From NCBI GenBank assembly GCA_002794735.1, contig NBAZ01000005.1, positions 1,116,001 to 1,180,000 on the forward strand: a stretch of DNA of 64,000 nucleotides. Direction: 5' to 3'. How positions within the stretch are numbered: position 1 is the first letter of the stretch; each line of letters opens with the position of its first letter. The stretch comes from Pyrrhoderma lamaoense (Eukaryota > Basidiomycota > Agaricomycetes > Hymenochaetales > Hymenochaetaceae). This document shows, in pieces, positions 34,961-45,388 of the stretch. The notes beneath the pieces were generated by a model that worked only from the letters and a program-made list of their open reading frames with translations, had not been told where the DNA came from and made no database searches. Made by a program: the position numbers and the translations under genes.

Positions 34961-37707
34961 TCAGACGCCATAGGGCCCTGTCCATTCATCCTGCTCGAAA
35001 TGAGGTCTCCTCGTTTTCGTATCTGTAGGTGATTTCGCAGAGGTAGCAGATGAGCGTCTGCGCTTGGGAATATTTGGCGGGAGAGGAGGTCCCATTTTAA
35101 AGTATTTATCAATCGGGAGCTTTAAAGACTTGCTTCTTTGAGGGGAGCTATTCAAAATTGACATAGACTGATCCATAGTATTGAGCGAACCACCGGCTTC
35201 ACTACCAGAAGACCCTGAAGCCCTTCTATTCTGTACGAAAGATTCAGGAAAACGAGTGATAAAACAGTGCTCAATGCTTACGTTCGCTAGTTCAGGTAAC
35301 CCTCTCCAGTTAGCTATTGCTTCGCAGAACCTCACAACAGCTCGTTCGATGGGCTCAGTAGGAAATTTGTACGCTAGGTCCTCAAAGTGAGTAGATAAAT
35401 CGGGAGTAGATGTTGGCACCGTTAAAAACTGCAGAAATTTATAAATATTAATTCATATCGCTCATAATACTCTCACCTCAGAGATACGTTCTAACATTTC
35501 AGTCTCATAAGCTGCTTCAGGACCTTCCGGAGGGCGCAGTTGGCGACTCAGCTTGGGAAGAGAATGCGTGCTGCATTAAGGAGTGAAGGACAATCATCTG
35601 GGTCAAGATGAATGAATTCATCTTCCTCAGGCTCTACTACATTGTATTAATATATGGCGATGACGGTATAAAAACAATGTACCTACCCTTAACCCCTGGC
35701 ATATGGGGACCAGGTCCTAGACCTATTCCAAGAAGGCATTCCATTCCTAAAGGACCCTTCCAGCCTCTCGTAAGATACCCTTCCAACACTGCGCGAGTCA
35801 GTAACCCTGCGACAATACCATACCAGTCTTGAGTGGGTCTGAATGATACGGCAAAGAGATAGGGAGACCCAGGTTCAGATGTCTTCAAAGCAGAAACGCG
35901 GTTTGAGTGCCCAGAAGTCGTATTATAAGTGGAAGAAGTTTCCTCCTCCCGTCCATCCTCAGAGTCTCGACCTGCTGAAGAAGAGGCCTCTTATCTCCAA
36001 TACTCAACACCTCATCTTCCTTCTCCTTAGCTTCTCTACCAAGTTCCACAGCGACAAGGGCGCTCAGTCGAAGAAAACGAGGAATAAGTTCTGCGAGTTT
36101 ACCACCTTGAGAACATAGGCCTACATCTTTGACTGCAGGATGAGAGTTGAATGATGTGAGATAGTTCGACGACGAAGTACTGTTCCTTCGATACCGGCAC
36201 TAACAAGGCCAGCGCCAATACCGGCTCCAGTTTTCCAGGATGCCAGACCTGTAGCTGTTGGTCCACCTGATAATTGCTTCTTCCACCGCTTCCAAAACTT
36301 ATCGCGTTTCTAGTCTGATTAGGGCTTCTCGGAGACGTCCCAGTTATGTGTATTGGAACCGCACCAGTAGACAATGCAGGAGCTAAGGCAGGAGCACAGA
36401 TCTGACAGCTATGGTGAAGGTGACGAGGACAACGTAAAGAAGGAGGAGAGTTCGCAGTCGCCGGATCTGTTCCGACAGCATACAGGCTAAGCACATGGCC
36501 AGAGGCTTTTCGAGGACGAGGGCCATATTTGAAGGCTAAAGGGGGTTGAGCATTATAAGACCAAATCGACATTAGGAAAAACAAACTGTGAGATAGCACT
36601 CGATAATTATAATAAGAGACGCTACACACCTGAGGTTTAGGAGAAGATTCAGGAGAAAGTATCGGAGGGAGCCTGTCTGTGGTTGGACTCGGGCTTGACC
36701 GAGTAAACGAAGAAAAACTCGGTAATGAGGTTCCAGCTCGTTCAGATTCCAAAGTAAAACTTGAGATATGTGCTATGGGTATTAGACAAATAGGAAGCCC
36801 ATTCTCTAAAAAGTCATCATCTCGACGATGGCCTTTATTAGCGACAACAGGTGGGGGCATTGTAAAAAAAGAAGGCGTTTTTAAGGAAGAATTTGATACG
36901 GGTGCGGCTTGAGGTGTAGTAGAAGGAGTTTGAGCATTGCGAACTTGATAAGATGGTAAGTTTGAGGCGCGAGGAGATATGGGCGTCGGAATATCACGGG
37001 CGAAGAAATCATTCACAAGTGCGCTTAGGCCAGGCGTAAACGTACTCCATTCGGGAAGTAATGTTCACCTACGCCGTGAATAGCTGGAGGTGTGCGGGAG
37101 CATCCTCATCTGAGTATGGAGGTTGCACTTTGGGTGGCTGATCTAGCATGGCTATAAGAACCTTCTCTACACCATCAGCCTTCAGACGCAGAGCATGTGC
37201 TAGCTGTAAATTCTGTTGTGCTTCATGTTCATCTTCTGTAGAAGACCGCTGGTTCCGCTCAAGATCCCGCGCGCCAAATTTAATATTTAGAACGTCCTCT
37301 CCATCACTTAAAGCATCTTGTTCGTACGATGATAGTACAGAGAGGTCTCTATCGATGTCCATACCCGAAGAAACACTCCTAGGGCTTTCCCCAAAGTCCG
37401 AAAGTGCGTCACCATTAACTGACATCCCCAGCTCTGCGCGCGCCTGTTGCAAACGTGTTCGAGCATGTACCCATAAGAGATGGTCTAGAATTAGTGTGCG
37501 TGTAGATTTCTCTCTTGGAGGAATTGAATGAAGATGATGGGCATGCTTATGAGCTGGCGCTTTGAATGTTGGTCCCACAGTTGTTCCAGGAGCTGCAGTG
37601 ATGGTACTTGGTCTTGGGCGACTACTAAATTGCGGAGAAGATGGTGCTGACGGTGTGAAAGGTGCAATCGGTCGTTGACGTTGAGTAGATGAAGATGCCA
37701 GAGCCAT
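34961..37707 (-). CDS. Conserved fungal protein of unknown function, multiple frame breaks
   Basis: It starts MALASSSTQRQRPIAPF (ATG 37707) and ends EQDEWTGPYGV (TGA 34961-34963). Conserved-looking blocks in order are HHLHSIPPREKSTRTLILDH, LLWVHARTRLQQARAELGM, FPNGVRLRL..LSALVNDFF, a Ser/Pro-rich middle, ELIPRFLRLSALVAVELG, GSPYLFAVSFRPTQDWYG, TRGWKGPLGMECLLGIG, DPDDCPSLLNAARILFP and FPTEPIERAVVRFCEAIANW. I recall this type only as an uncharacterised Agaricomycete protein. At least four missing bases are needed, for example GGG 35555-35557, TT 35991-35992, one near 36155-36165 and two near 37030-37090. No membrane segment, signal peptide or catalytic motif is seen. Confidence 0.6.
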
Positions 37708-38073
37708 TGTTGATTACAAGCTGAAGTAGAGGCGTGTTATGTGCTTATGAGTTCATAGACATTGTGCACTACAATAGTGTTGTATGATACTAAATCTAGT
37801 AATGGAAGTGATACGGATGGGAAAATGTAGCTGATACTCAATTACATAACATCATTTTACACAGTATTGACTTGTTTTTTTGGTCTCATTTATTGAAATT
37901 CATCATATAGACATTATCTTTTCTAGTATGAACGATAAAACGACGTTTTTCAATGTAACAGAGATCACAAGTTAGCGGTAATATATACAAATTTTAATTA
38001 TCATTGTCAGCGACGGCATTACCAGTGTTGAAACGATATAACATAAGACTTACCGATCTATCACAGGGACTCA

Positions 38074-38232
38074 TTACACAGGGCATACACAACGACGCTC
38101 TACGCTTCTGGACAACAATGTTACGTGTGGTAGGGGTGGGCAAGATGGACAAGGCATCGGAGCTGGAATTGCCCCGCAAATTTGTACAACGGCAAGAACG
38201 CCCATGACGAGGTGTACGAGGGAAAACTTCAT
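38074..38232 (-). CDS. Type A small secreted peptide precursor, copy A1 (52 residues)
   Basis: A single short frame: signal peptide MKFSLVHLVMGVLAVVQICG, then a Pro/Cys segment AIPAPMPCPSCPPLP, a linker ending SRSVERR, and a five-residue C-terminal tail CVCPV before TAA 38074-38076. It has four cysteines in the mature part, with a C-x-C-P end. The dibasic R-R directly before the Cys tail looks like a Kex2-type cleavage site. It is clearly paralogous to A2 (39598-39771). TATATATA lies about 60 bp upstream of the ATG (38293-38300 region). A donor-like GTAAGT lies about 20 bases after the stop, suggesting a 3' UTR intron. No known family is recognised. Confidence 0.65.
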   Translation of the reverse strand: MKFSLVHLVMGVLAVVQICGAIPAPMPCPSCPPLPHVTLLSRSVERRCVCPV

Positions 38233-38690
38233 AGTGATATCTGGAAGTGTTGACTTGTCAATGGAATTTATGCATGGGCAAAGGAGTTGCTTTATATATA
38301 TGATCAAAAGAGGCGCTGGCTGTCCATGAAAATTGATATAATAATTTGAATCTGATCGTGAAACATTCTAAACAACAATCTGCTCCTGAGATAAATAACT
38401 GATGTGGCCAGAGTTCATCCCTCATCTGCTTGTACTTAGAGAAAGAAGCTATTGTTTTTATATACTTCGATCTTGTAACTACGCCTATTAGATATCGGTA
38501 TATCATGTAAGGGCACAGATGGATCCCAGACTGTCCGACAACAGGTCAAAGCATATTCCATGGATGTGAGAACTCGCCGCACACAACGGGGCGCCCAACA
38601 TTAAATTTACATATTCGTGATGATTTTCACATGAACCAAGTGACCATTGACTGTACATTTGACATGTAAGATAGGGAGAGGTCAGTAAAG
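38233..38690. repeat. Shared intergenic block of the peptide array, copy R1
   Basis: This is the upstream region of A1, closely similar to R2 and R3. Shared landmarks are a TATA run, an AAAGAAGCTATTGTTT block, TTGTAACTACG and a ~130 bp core (about 38540-38665) holding ACAGGTCAAAGCATATTC, GGGCGCCC (38589-38596) and TACATATTCGTGATGAT. Similarity fades after about 38690, and no B gene follows. Confidence 0.7.
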
Positions 38691-39597
38691 TTGATGAATG
38701 ATACTTAATCTGAGGGTGGATTGAAGCTGTTGGTGACGCTTACTTAAATAATTACATAACATCACCTTTCGCAGAATTGATTTATCTGCTGTCTCTCACC
38801 CAGTAATGCACGTGTTAAGCTTTTTTGTACGATTACATTTGTGAAACACATACTTTAATCACAAAAAAAATACTTGCCTGAAGTTAAGGTTCTTAATAAT
38901 ATTTGTATGATTTTTCTTGAAGTAAAAACAATGTGTATTATTTTAATTTTAGCAAACAAGATGAAGATATCCATATATGAGATCACTAGGTAATGCTCAG
39001 TGCGTGGGAAATCAAAAGAAAAGATATCTATTCTGACACCATATTTTTTACACTTGTTAGAATCATAAAAAAACTTGATAGAAAAATAATCTAAGACACA
39101 GAAAATACTCATATATAAAAATTAGTAGGGTTTTTTAATCAAATTTTCAGAAAAAAGTACGCACAAAACGATGTGGTATATTGGATTTTTCGAGTAACTG
39201 TTAACATGATACATTTAAGGAAATTGATCAACATTCTATTTTACAAGAAAAAAAACATTTTTTTCAACACTTTATAATAAGGCTACCATGATAAAAATTA
39301 GCCAGCTTTCAGAAGTAGTATGTAAAGATAGTGTATAAAAATTTTGATATATATTGATTATCTAGTTAAGCAGAAAAATTCGATGTGAGCATTACTAGGT
39401 AGTGGGCGCGAGGTGGTAGCAGACAGTATCTTGAAAGCTCATATATTGTATCTCATCATTAATATGTATGCGATAATACGCTCAAAGTGTAACTAAGAGT
39501 ATAACAATAGCAGCGATTTGAAGGGAAGCAACTGGTAATTGACACTATTAGAACGGTAATACTAGAATGAAAGTCCAAGGATAGACCTACTGATTTT
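38691..39597. other. AT-rich spacer, no gene
   Basis: A very AT-rich stretch with poly-A/poly-T tracts. This is where a B-type gene would be expected for the first unit (near 38985), but no signal-peptide frame is present. The minus frame 38855-39112 is low-complexity and unsupported. Confidence 0.5.
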
Positions 39598-39771
39598 TCA
39601 CAGAGGGCATAAACAACCCACACTACGGCGTTCTACACTTCTAGACAACGGAGTTATGTGTAAAGGTGGACAGGGCGGACAAGAGGCTGTGGGCGCCGGG
39701 GCTGGAATTGCCCCACAAACTTGAACAACGGCAAAAACCGTCATAACGAGATACGTGAGAGAAAACTTCAT
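39598..39771 (-). CDS. Type A small secreted peptide precursor, copy A2 (57 residues)
   Basis: Signal peptide MKFSLTYLVMTVFAVVQVCG, then AIPAPAPTASCPPCPPLH, linker SRSVERR and tail SVGCLCPL before TGA. It shares signal peptide, C-P-x-C-P-P, SRSVERR and the C-x-C-P end with A1; the tail is three residues longer. The TATA run on the far side lies at 39828-39839, about 60 bp upstream of the ATG. It is divergently oriented to B2, with 753 bp between the two start codons. Conservation of signal and Cys positions while the linker changes suggests a real, constrained gene. Confidence 0.7.
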   Translation of the reverse strand: MKFSLTYLVMTVFAVVQVCGAIPAPAPTASCPPCPPLHITPLSRSVERRSVGCLCPL

Positions 39772-40400
39772 AATGACGTCCGCCGATATTGACTTGCTAA
39801 TGGGGAAGGGCATGAGCAACGGGCTTCTATATATATATGATTCTAAAAAAGCGCCGGCTGTCTATGAAACTTGAAAAATAGTTTGAATCTGGTCATGAAA
39901 CATTCTGATCAACAACTTGTTCCTGAGATGATTGACTGATATGTTAGAGTCTGACCCTCATTATTCAGTAGATAGAGAAAGAAGCTATTGTTTCTTTTTT
40001 TTTATGTTGTAACTACGTGCCCACTAGATATTGCTACGTACAGAATCTCATATGAGGGCATAAACGGACCTCAGATTGTTCCAGCAACAGGTCAAAGCAT
40101 ATTCCATGGATGTGAGAACTCACCGCACACTACGGGGCGCCCAACATTGTATTTACATATTCGTGATGATCTCCATATGAGCCGAGTGACTGTTGACCAC
40201 AAATTTAGTATACAAACAAGGAGAGGTGAGTGAAGACCGCCCTTCATTGGATACTGTGTAGCTTTCAAGGCACGTACGTAGCCGCTAAAGTTTAGATGCA
40301 ACAGTTTCAAGGCTAGTTTATGTCACCGAAGCCGACGAAAGTGTTGCAACTTTATCTGAGTCTACGCTCAAAACAGTAAGTTCTCTCCAGGGACGAAGAG

Positions 40401-40408
40401 TATAAAAG
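40401..40408 (+). promoter_or_regulatory. TATA box of peptide gene B2
   Basis: TATAAAAG lies 117 bp upstream of the B2 ATG (40525). The equivalent in the next unit is TATAAAAT at about 42210-42217. Confidence 0.55.
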
Positions 40409-40524
40409 CGAGATGGGCAGAGTCCAGACATTCAAGCAGCAGTCACAGTTGCAAAGAAGCTGACCCCCCTTCCTTCCTTTGGACATCTTACTTGCAGAAC
40501 GATATACTAAAACATTCGACGGCA

Positions 40525-40692
40525 ATGAACTTCTCCCAACTCGTCTTTTGCGCCGCTACTATGGCTGTAACCCTCGTAGCCGCCAGTCCTGTCCCAGAAC
40601 CACAAACTACTACCACCACAGTACACCCCATCTGCTTGATAGAGTGTGTCCCAGGTGTTACTATCAACGCCACAGGATGTCATTGCCCTTGA
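40525..40692 (+). CDS. Type B small secreted peptide precursor, copy B2 (55 residues)
   Basis: Signal peptide MNFSQLVFCAATMAVTLVAA, then SPVPEPQTTTTTVHP and a Cys domain ICLIECVPGV..ATGCHCP before TGA 40690-40692. It has four mature cysteines in a C-x3-C..C-x-C-P pattern and one N-glycosylation sequon (NAT). The stop codon is followed one base later by the donor GTAAGT, and TTATTGATAACAG looks like its acceptor about 45 bases on, so a 3' UTR intron is likely. It is paralogous to B3 and divergently paired with A2. Function unknown; a secreted peptide or small effector is inference. Confidence 0.7.
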   Translation: MNFSQLVFCAATMAVTLVAASPVPEPQTTTTTVHPICLIECVPGVTINATGCHCP

Positions 40693-41451
40693 AGTAAGTA
40701 CATTATGATACAAGCCAAACGAGTTTATTGATAACAGTTAACCAGAAGTGCCGAAGAGCCTTAATCACATCGTCGGTAGCAACTTGATCATTTTTTGTTT
40801 AAATTGTATGCTTTCTTGGAACAGTGTTTTGTTACACCATATACGTAGTAAACGAAGAGTTATGCATCTGTATTCTATCGGAGTTGGTGTCATAGATTAG
40901 CCTAAGACGTTACGTTTGCACTTAAGAAGGCTAGTTTCTCCAGCTATACTAACCTACTATGGTCGCATAAACTATCACCATAAACCGACATATGAGTGAT
41001 AAAAAAGTAGGAAGCTACCCTTCCGGAAGTTAGTATCGTACTATGGGTGTTCCACCCTTTCTGAGTCGCCTATATGCAGTTTTGATACATCTTTAGCCTT
41101 TCGTAAGATATGATGCTTATCCGCAGCAGTAAGCACAGTAACCTCTGAGCTAGATATGAGTTTTTCGGGACTTGTTTTGTTCTGATCAATGTCACTGGCT
41201 TCAAACACATCCCTTCAGGTTGCATATCATATGGAATTATTACCGGAAATTAATTGTATCAGATCTGTATAAAATTGTTTATGTAACATTTTATACGCAA
41301 ATACAAGTAAATTGAAATCAATCAGAGAGCATAATTGAAAATTCGGTTACACAGTTATAGTATATCCCTTCATATAGACTTTCTTCTAATAACCTATCCC
41401 TTGTCCTAAACGACCGGATCCTGGAGTCCAAAATATGATGCTGAAGGTTGC

Positions 41452-41586
41452 TCATCTGGTATGAAGTCTTCTTTGGTCTTTCAGGTACGCAACCTTCGAG
41501 TGACATAAAGCCGGGGCTAGATTTGCTCCTTGAGCTCGGTCAACGGCAAGAATGCCCAAAAAGAGATGTACAAGGGAAAACCCCAT
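41452..41586 (-). pseudogene. Diverged type A peptide copy A3 (cysteine tail lost)
   Basis: At the position expected for an A gene in the third unit a 44-codon frame starts MGFSLVHLFLGILAV, clearly related to the A1 signal peptide. The mature part (DRAQGANLAPALCHSK..) has lost the C-P-x-C-P-P motif, SRSVERR and the C-x-C-P end. Either it decayed or it was repurposed. It is oriented divergently to B3. Confidence 0.6.
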
Positions 41587-42680
41587 AGTTATGTCTTCCA
41601 ATATTGCCTTAATAATGGGAGGGGGGCGAATGCATGGGAAATGTAGTTGCCTTGTATATATGATTTAAAAGGCGAAGGCTGTGTAAAAAAAACTGTAAGA
41701 TAGGCTAAACATTCTTATCAACAATGTACTCCTGAGATGATTAGCTGGTATTTTAGAGTTCGTTATCCATTTTTTAGTAATAAGAGGAAGGAGATATTGT
41801 TTGGTTTTTTACGCTTCGATCTTGTAACTACGCCTACTAGATGTCGGTATCTCATATGGGACACAAATGTACCTCAGAATGTTCCGACGACAGGTCAAAG
41901 CATATATAATGTATGTGTGAGCTCACCGCACACTACGGGGCGCCCAACATTGGATTACATATTCGTGATGATCTCCACATGAGCCGAGTGACTGTTGACT
42001 CCACATTTAGTAACAAACAAGGAGAGGTGAGTGAAGACCGCCTTCATTGGGTAGTGTGTAGCTTCCAAGGCACATACTTGATCAATGTCAGCCGTAGAAC
42101 TTTATATGCAACGGTTTCAAAGCTAGTTTATGTCACCGAAGCTGACGGAAGTGTCGCAATCTTACATGAGTGGGAATTCAGAACAGTAGTTTATATAAAG
42201 GGGAAATAGTATAAAATCATAGTCAGAGGAAAGTCTTTACGTTCAAGAAGCAGAACAGCTGCGAAGTCCGTTGTCTCCCCTTTTCTTCAATCCCATCTTC
42301 GTCGCAGAACGACATTTCAAGATATTTTCCGACGATGAACTTCTCTAAACTCGTTATTTGCGTCGCCACCATGGCTGTGACCTTCGTAGCCGCCAGTCCA
42401 GCTACAGAGACACAAACTGCTACCACCACCACAAGACCTTCTATTTGCTTGATCGCATGCGAGCCAGGTGTCACTTTCAGCTCCTCCCCAGAGTGTCATT
42501 GTCCTTGAAGTAAGTCCAGTTTCATAAAGGCCAAATGCGTTTATTGATAAAAGTGGACAATAAGTAACGAAGATCCTTAACCACATAGTCGATAGCGATT
42601 CTGTCACTTTTTGTCACTTTTTTTGTTGGAATATATGTTTTGTCAGAGCAGTGTTTTGCTACATCAGCATACACATGGAG
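41587..42680. repeat. Peptide-array unit, copy R3
   Basis: See R2 for landmarks; the core palindrome GGGCGCCC is at 41938-41945. The duplicated unit probably extends further: an AAATTGAAAT..AGCAGAGCGCATAA-type block near 43172-43200 matches one near 41309-41332. Confidence 0.75.
42335..42508 (+). CDS. Type B small secreted peptide precursor, copy B3 (57 residues)
   Basis: Signal peptide MNFSKLVICVATMAVTFVAA, then SPATETQTATTTTRPS and the Cys domain ICLIACEPGV..PECHCP, stop TGA 42506-42508. The four mature cysteines are at the same places as in B2, while the Thr-rich linker and the loop before the last cysteines differ. As in B2, the stop is followed one base later by GTAAGT, with TTATTGATAAAAG as likely acceptor. 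It is divergently paired with the decayed A3 (748 bp between starts). Confidence 0.7.
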   Translation: MNFSKLVICVATMAVTFVAASPATETQTATTTTRPSICLIACEPGVTFSSSPECHCP

Positions 42681-43679
42681 TTCCATTTGTAAAGCTAGAA
42701 TCCATTAGTTAATTAGATATTTAAAAAATGTAACCCGAAGGAACGAGTTTCAAAAGACCTACATAACAACGATAGTGAACAGAGCAAACCAAGTCCCGGC
42801 AGACTCAGATGCAGTGCAAGAAGATATCATGTTCACTGTTGCGAATAGGCGCCGAAAAGTACAAAGAAGGACTTAAGATATATCAATGTTAAAGTCTATG
42901 TGACTCAGAGAAGACGGGATCACCACAACACGATATTAGCTTCCGAGAGTTCACGAGTAGCTTTATATTTTCGATTTAATCATGTGTCGGATTCCTAACG
43001 CGGTGTTCGCTATCGTAATGACTAAAGAAAAGTGTTTTTCCTAAATGCAGATGTAACCTGTTCGGCTGGTATGTAGAATTTAGTCAGGTCGTAAAGAGGT
43101 ATTTCCGGTAAAATCGGTATACTCCGACTAAGACATGCATTAGCTTACGTAAAGTAAAATACACAAATATGTGTAAATTGAAATAAAGCAGAGCGCATAA
43201 AATAAAAACCGATTACAAGATCAAAGGCTACAGTCTACATATGTGAGTACATGATAACTCCTCGAGACTTTGTGTATCACTGCCATAGACAGGAAGATTA
43301 GATAGGACAGTAATTGGAGTGCTCTCTCGTCCAACATATCACTCATACATATGTTTCATCACTTCACATATAATAGAAAAATACTTATGAGGTTTCTTCA
43401 ACATTCATTCGAGACAGGAAGAGTTCGTAGTTCAGGGTAAGTTTGCTGCCCGAGGTATTCTGCATCTCCTGCAGAGAAAGAGATTAATGCCAGTTATATT
43501 TAGGTCTCAACTATCCAGAATGCTGACGGCCAGCCCCTATCCACCAGTTTCTCTAGGCTAACCATCCAGCCTCCCTGCTATATATCATTATAACATCGCT
43601 CACCCTTCATTTTGACTTTCATCTAGTGGTCTATCCCTAAGTTTCTATCTTACCGTTACTTACATGCTTTTCTATCACT
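42509..43679. other. 3' flank of peptide unit R3 and spacer, no gene
   Basis: It holds the 3' flank of B3, the end of the duplicated unit (to about 43220) and a spacer before the membrane-protein gene. No supported open frame. Confidence 0.4.
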
Positions 43680-45388
43680 ATGGCAACTCTTATCTTCACT
43701 ATCCATTCACAAACTGTCGCATCAAAGCGGTCAGCGACTACTAGTTTCTTCAGCCCAGTCTTCTCATAGTTATCGCCATTCTTACTACCATTCTCCTTTT
43801 GTCTATATCTATCTATTTTCTTTGCCGCTCTATCAAATACTCCAAAAATATAACAACAGCTTTCATAGGAAGATTCAAGCGTCGACATAACTGTTCGATA
43901 ACTAAAGATGTCACCCAAGATCTTGAGAAGGGGAGAGGAATAGAAAATAGTCTGATATCAGTTCCAACACTGTTGTATGGAACAGGCTCTCTTGTCCTCA
44001 ACGACCCGGACCCCGGACCCATAGAAATAATCACTGACGATCACTCGTCTGAGATGAAGGAATCTTTAGTTTCAAAGGTATGCAGTCCTCAAAGAACATA
44101 AGTTATTGTTCAGCGCTTATATAGCGTACTGTATTCTAGAAACCTGAACACGAGGAATCACCACCAAATCATGACGTTGAGGTCGGAACGATTGTGGGTA
44201 CTCAGGTAGACGAATATATAGCCGCTAACCGATATGTATCCGCCCCAGAAACTTGACCAAAAGGGTCAGAATCGTATCATGTCACCTCATTCTGGCGTTC
44301 TCAACCTCCGCAATCACCGGATAGAGTTCAACTCTGGTGCATTGCTGATTGAGAAACGGGTACAGCTAAGGCTCAATCCTGATCTCAATCATGTTATCCC
44401 TAGTCCTCGCCTACCGGAGTCCACTCTCTTCGCATCTACCCCGCTCTTCTACCAGCCCGCACAAATTCAGTTGAAGGAGCTCCGCCGCCGGGGTATCATC
44501 CAGCTCTGGTATACTTGTGATCCAGATACTTCGTGCGCTTTTCAGCCAAGACAAAGCTCTCCTCTAGCTGTCTACCCAGCCGTCAGCACACAAACAGCTT
44601 GCAACTCCTCTTTTCGAAAGCTAGGTAAAGAGTACTGGCTTTCAAGCAAACAGAGTATCGGAGATACAAATTCTGCAAGCGAGCTGCTCGTTAACCTCCT
44701 CAAGAAGCGTAGTCCAAAACACGAAGCCTTGATATCAGCTGATACTCCCCAAACGCAGATGCGTACCTACGTTGTATCTCCCTCTCCATGCATAAAGCTA
44801 CCCACATCATGTCTCCTTTCCCATAGCATAGAGCGGGCCAAAAATGTCAGAGAAGCAATCGGAATCTCATCCACAACAACACCCCATATTACACGGGAGA
44901 TGGTTATTGCTCGTTTAAATGACACCTCTCTAGCCACCTCTCAGAATATAGCCGAAAAAAGAAGTGCAAACAAGTCCATACGGGCCACTTTAGAAATTCT
45001 ATCTGTTTCTTACCCAAAAAACAAGCATTCAACTATCTCTGCTCAAAATAATCAAGCAGAAAAAAACGAATTGCGTGTACGTCGAGGCGTGCAGCACCTT
45101 AACGACATCACCAACTCAAAGGGGCCGAATGTGAGCACCCATCCCAAGGTCCATGGGCAGGACTCTAGTTCTTGGTCATCTCGTGTTGTTACTACTCGAT
45201 GCACATCGAGTGGGAAACCCCAAGACCATGAGAATTCACCCATACAAAACTCTACCCTGCATCCTCTGAAGTGTGGACAACCGAGTGATAAGGTCAAGAT
45301 AAGTAGTGTGTCTCGGAATCAAAAGCAACATCTCAAAAGTGTAGATAAGCAAGTATACGACCAAAGTACGAGGTGGTCTTGGAGGTAA
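43680..45388 (+). CDS. Single-pass membrane protein of unknown function, Ser/Thr-rich
   Basis: A candidate start MATLIFTIHSQTVASKRS.. (ATG 43680) leads into one strong membrane helix (IVIAILTTILLLSISIYFLC). A basic stop-transfer stretch (RFKRRHN) and a long hydrophilic cytoplasmic part follow. The start and the helix are out of frame by one base near 43765-43772 (TTCTC), consistent with the other single-base losses here. The tail joins across introns at about 44078 and 44208, includes RNHRIEFNSGALLIEKRVQL and ends STRWSWR at TAA 45386-45388. I do not recognise the family. The architecture (short outside, one helix, long inside) resembles fungal surface anchors or sensors, but no signalling motif is visible. 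Confidence 0.5.

Larger units (their letters stand above)
39772..40860. repeat. Peptide-array unit, copy R2 (A-B intergenic region, B gene and 3' flank)
   Basis: This is aligned by eye with R3 (41587-42680) over the A upstream region, the GGGCGCCC core (40135-40142), GGAGAGGTGAGTGAAGACCG, GTTTATGTCACCGAAGC, the B gene and its 3' flank to CAGTGTTTTG. R1 matches only the first ~450 bp. Distances between equivalent points are near 1.81 kb (A2 to A3 and B2 to B3). Confidence 0.75.

Noticed and set aside
38074..42508. Mating pheromone precursors
   Set aside because: Basidiomycete pheromone precursors lack signal peptides and end in a CaaX box; these have clear signal peptides and end in C-x-C-P, so they are not classic pheromones.
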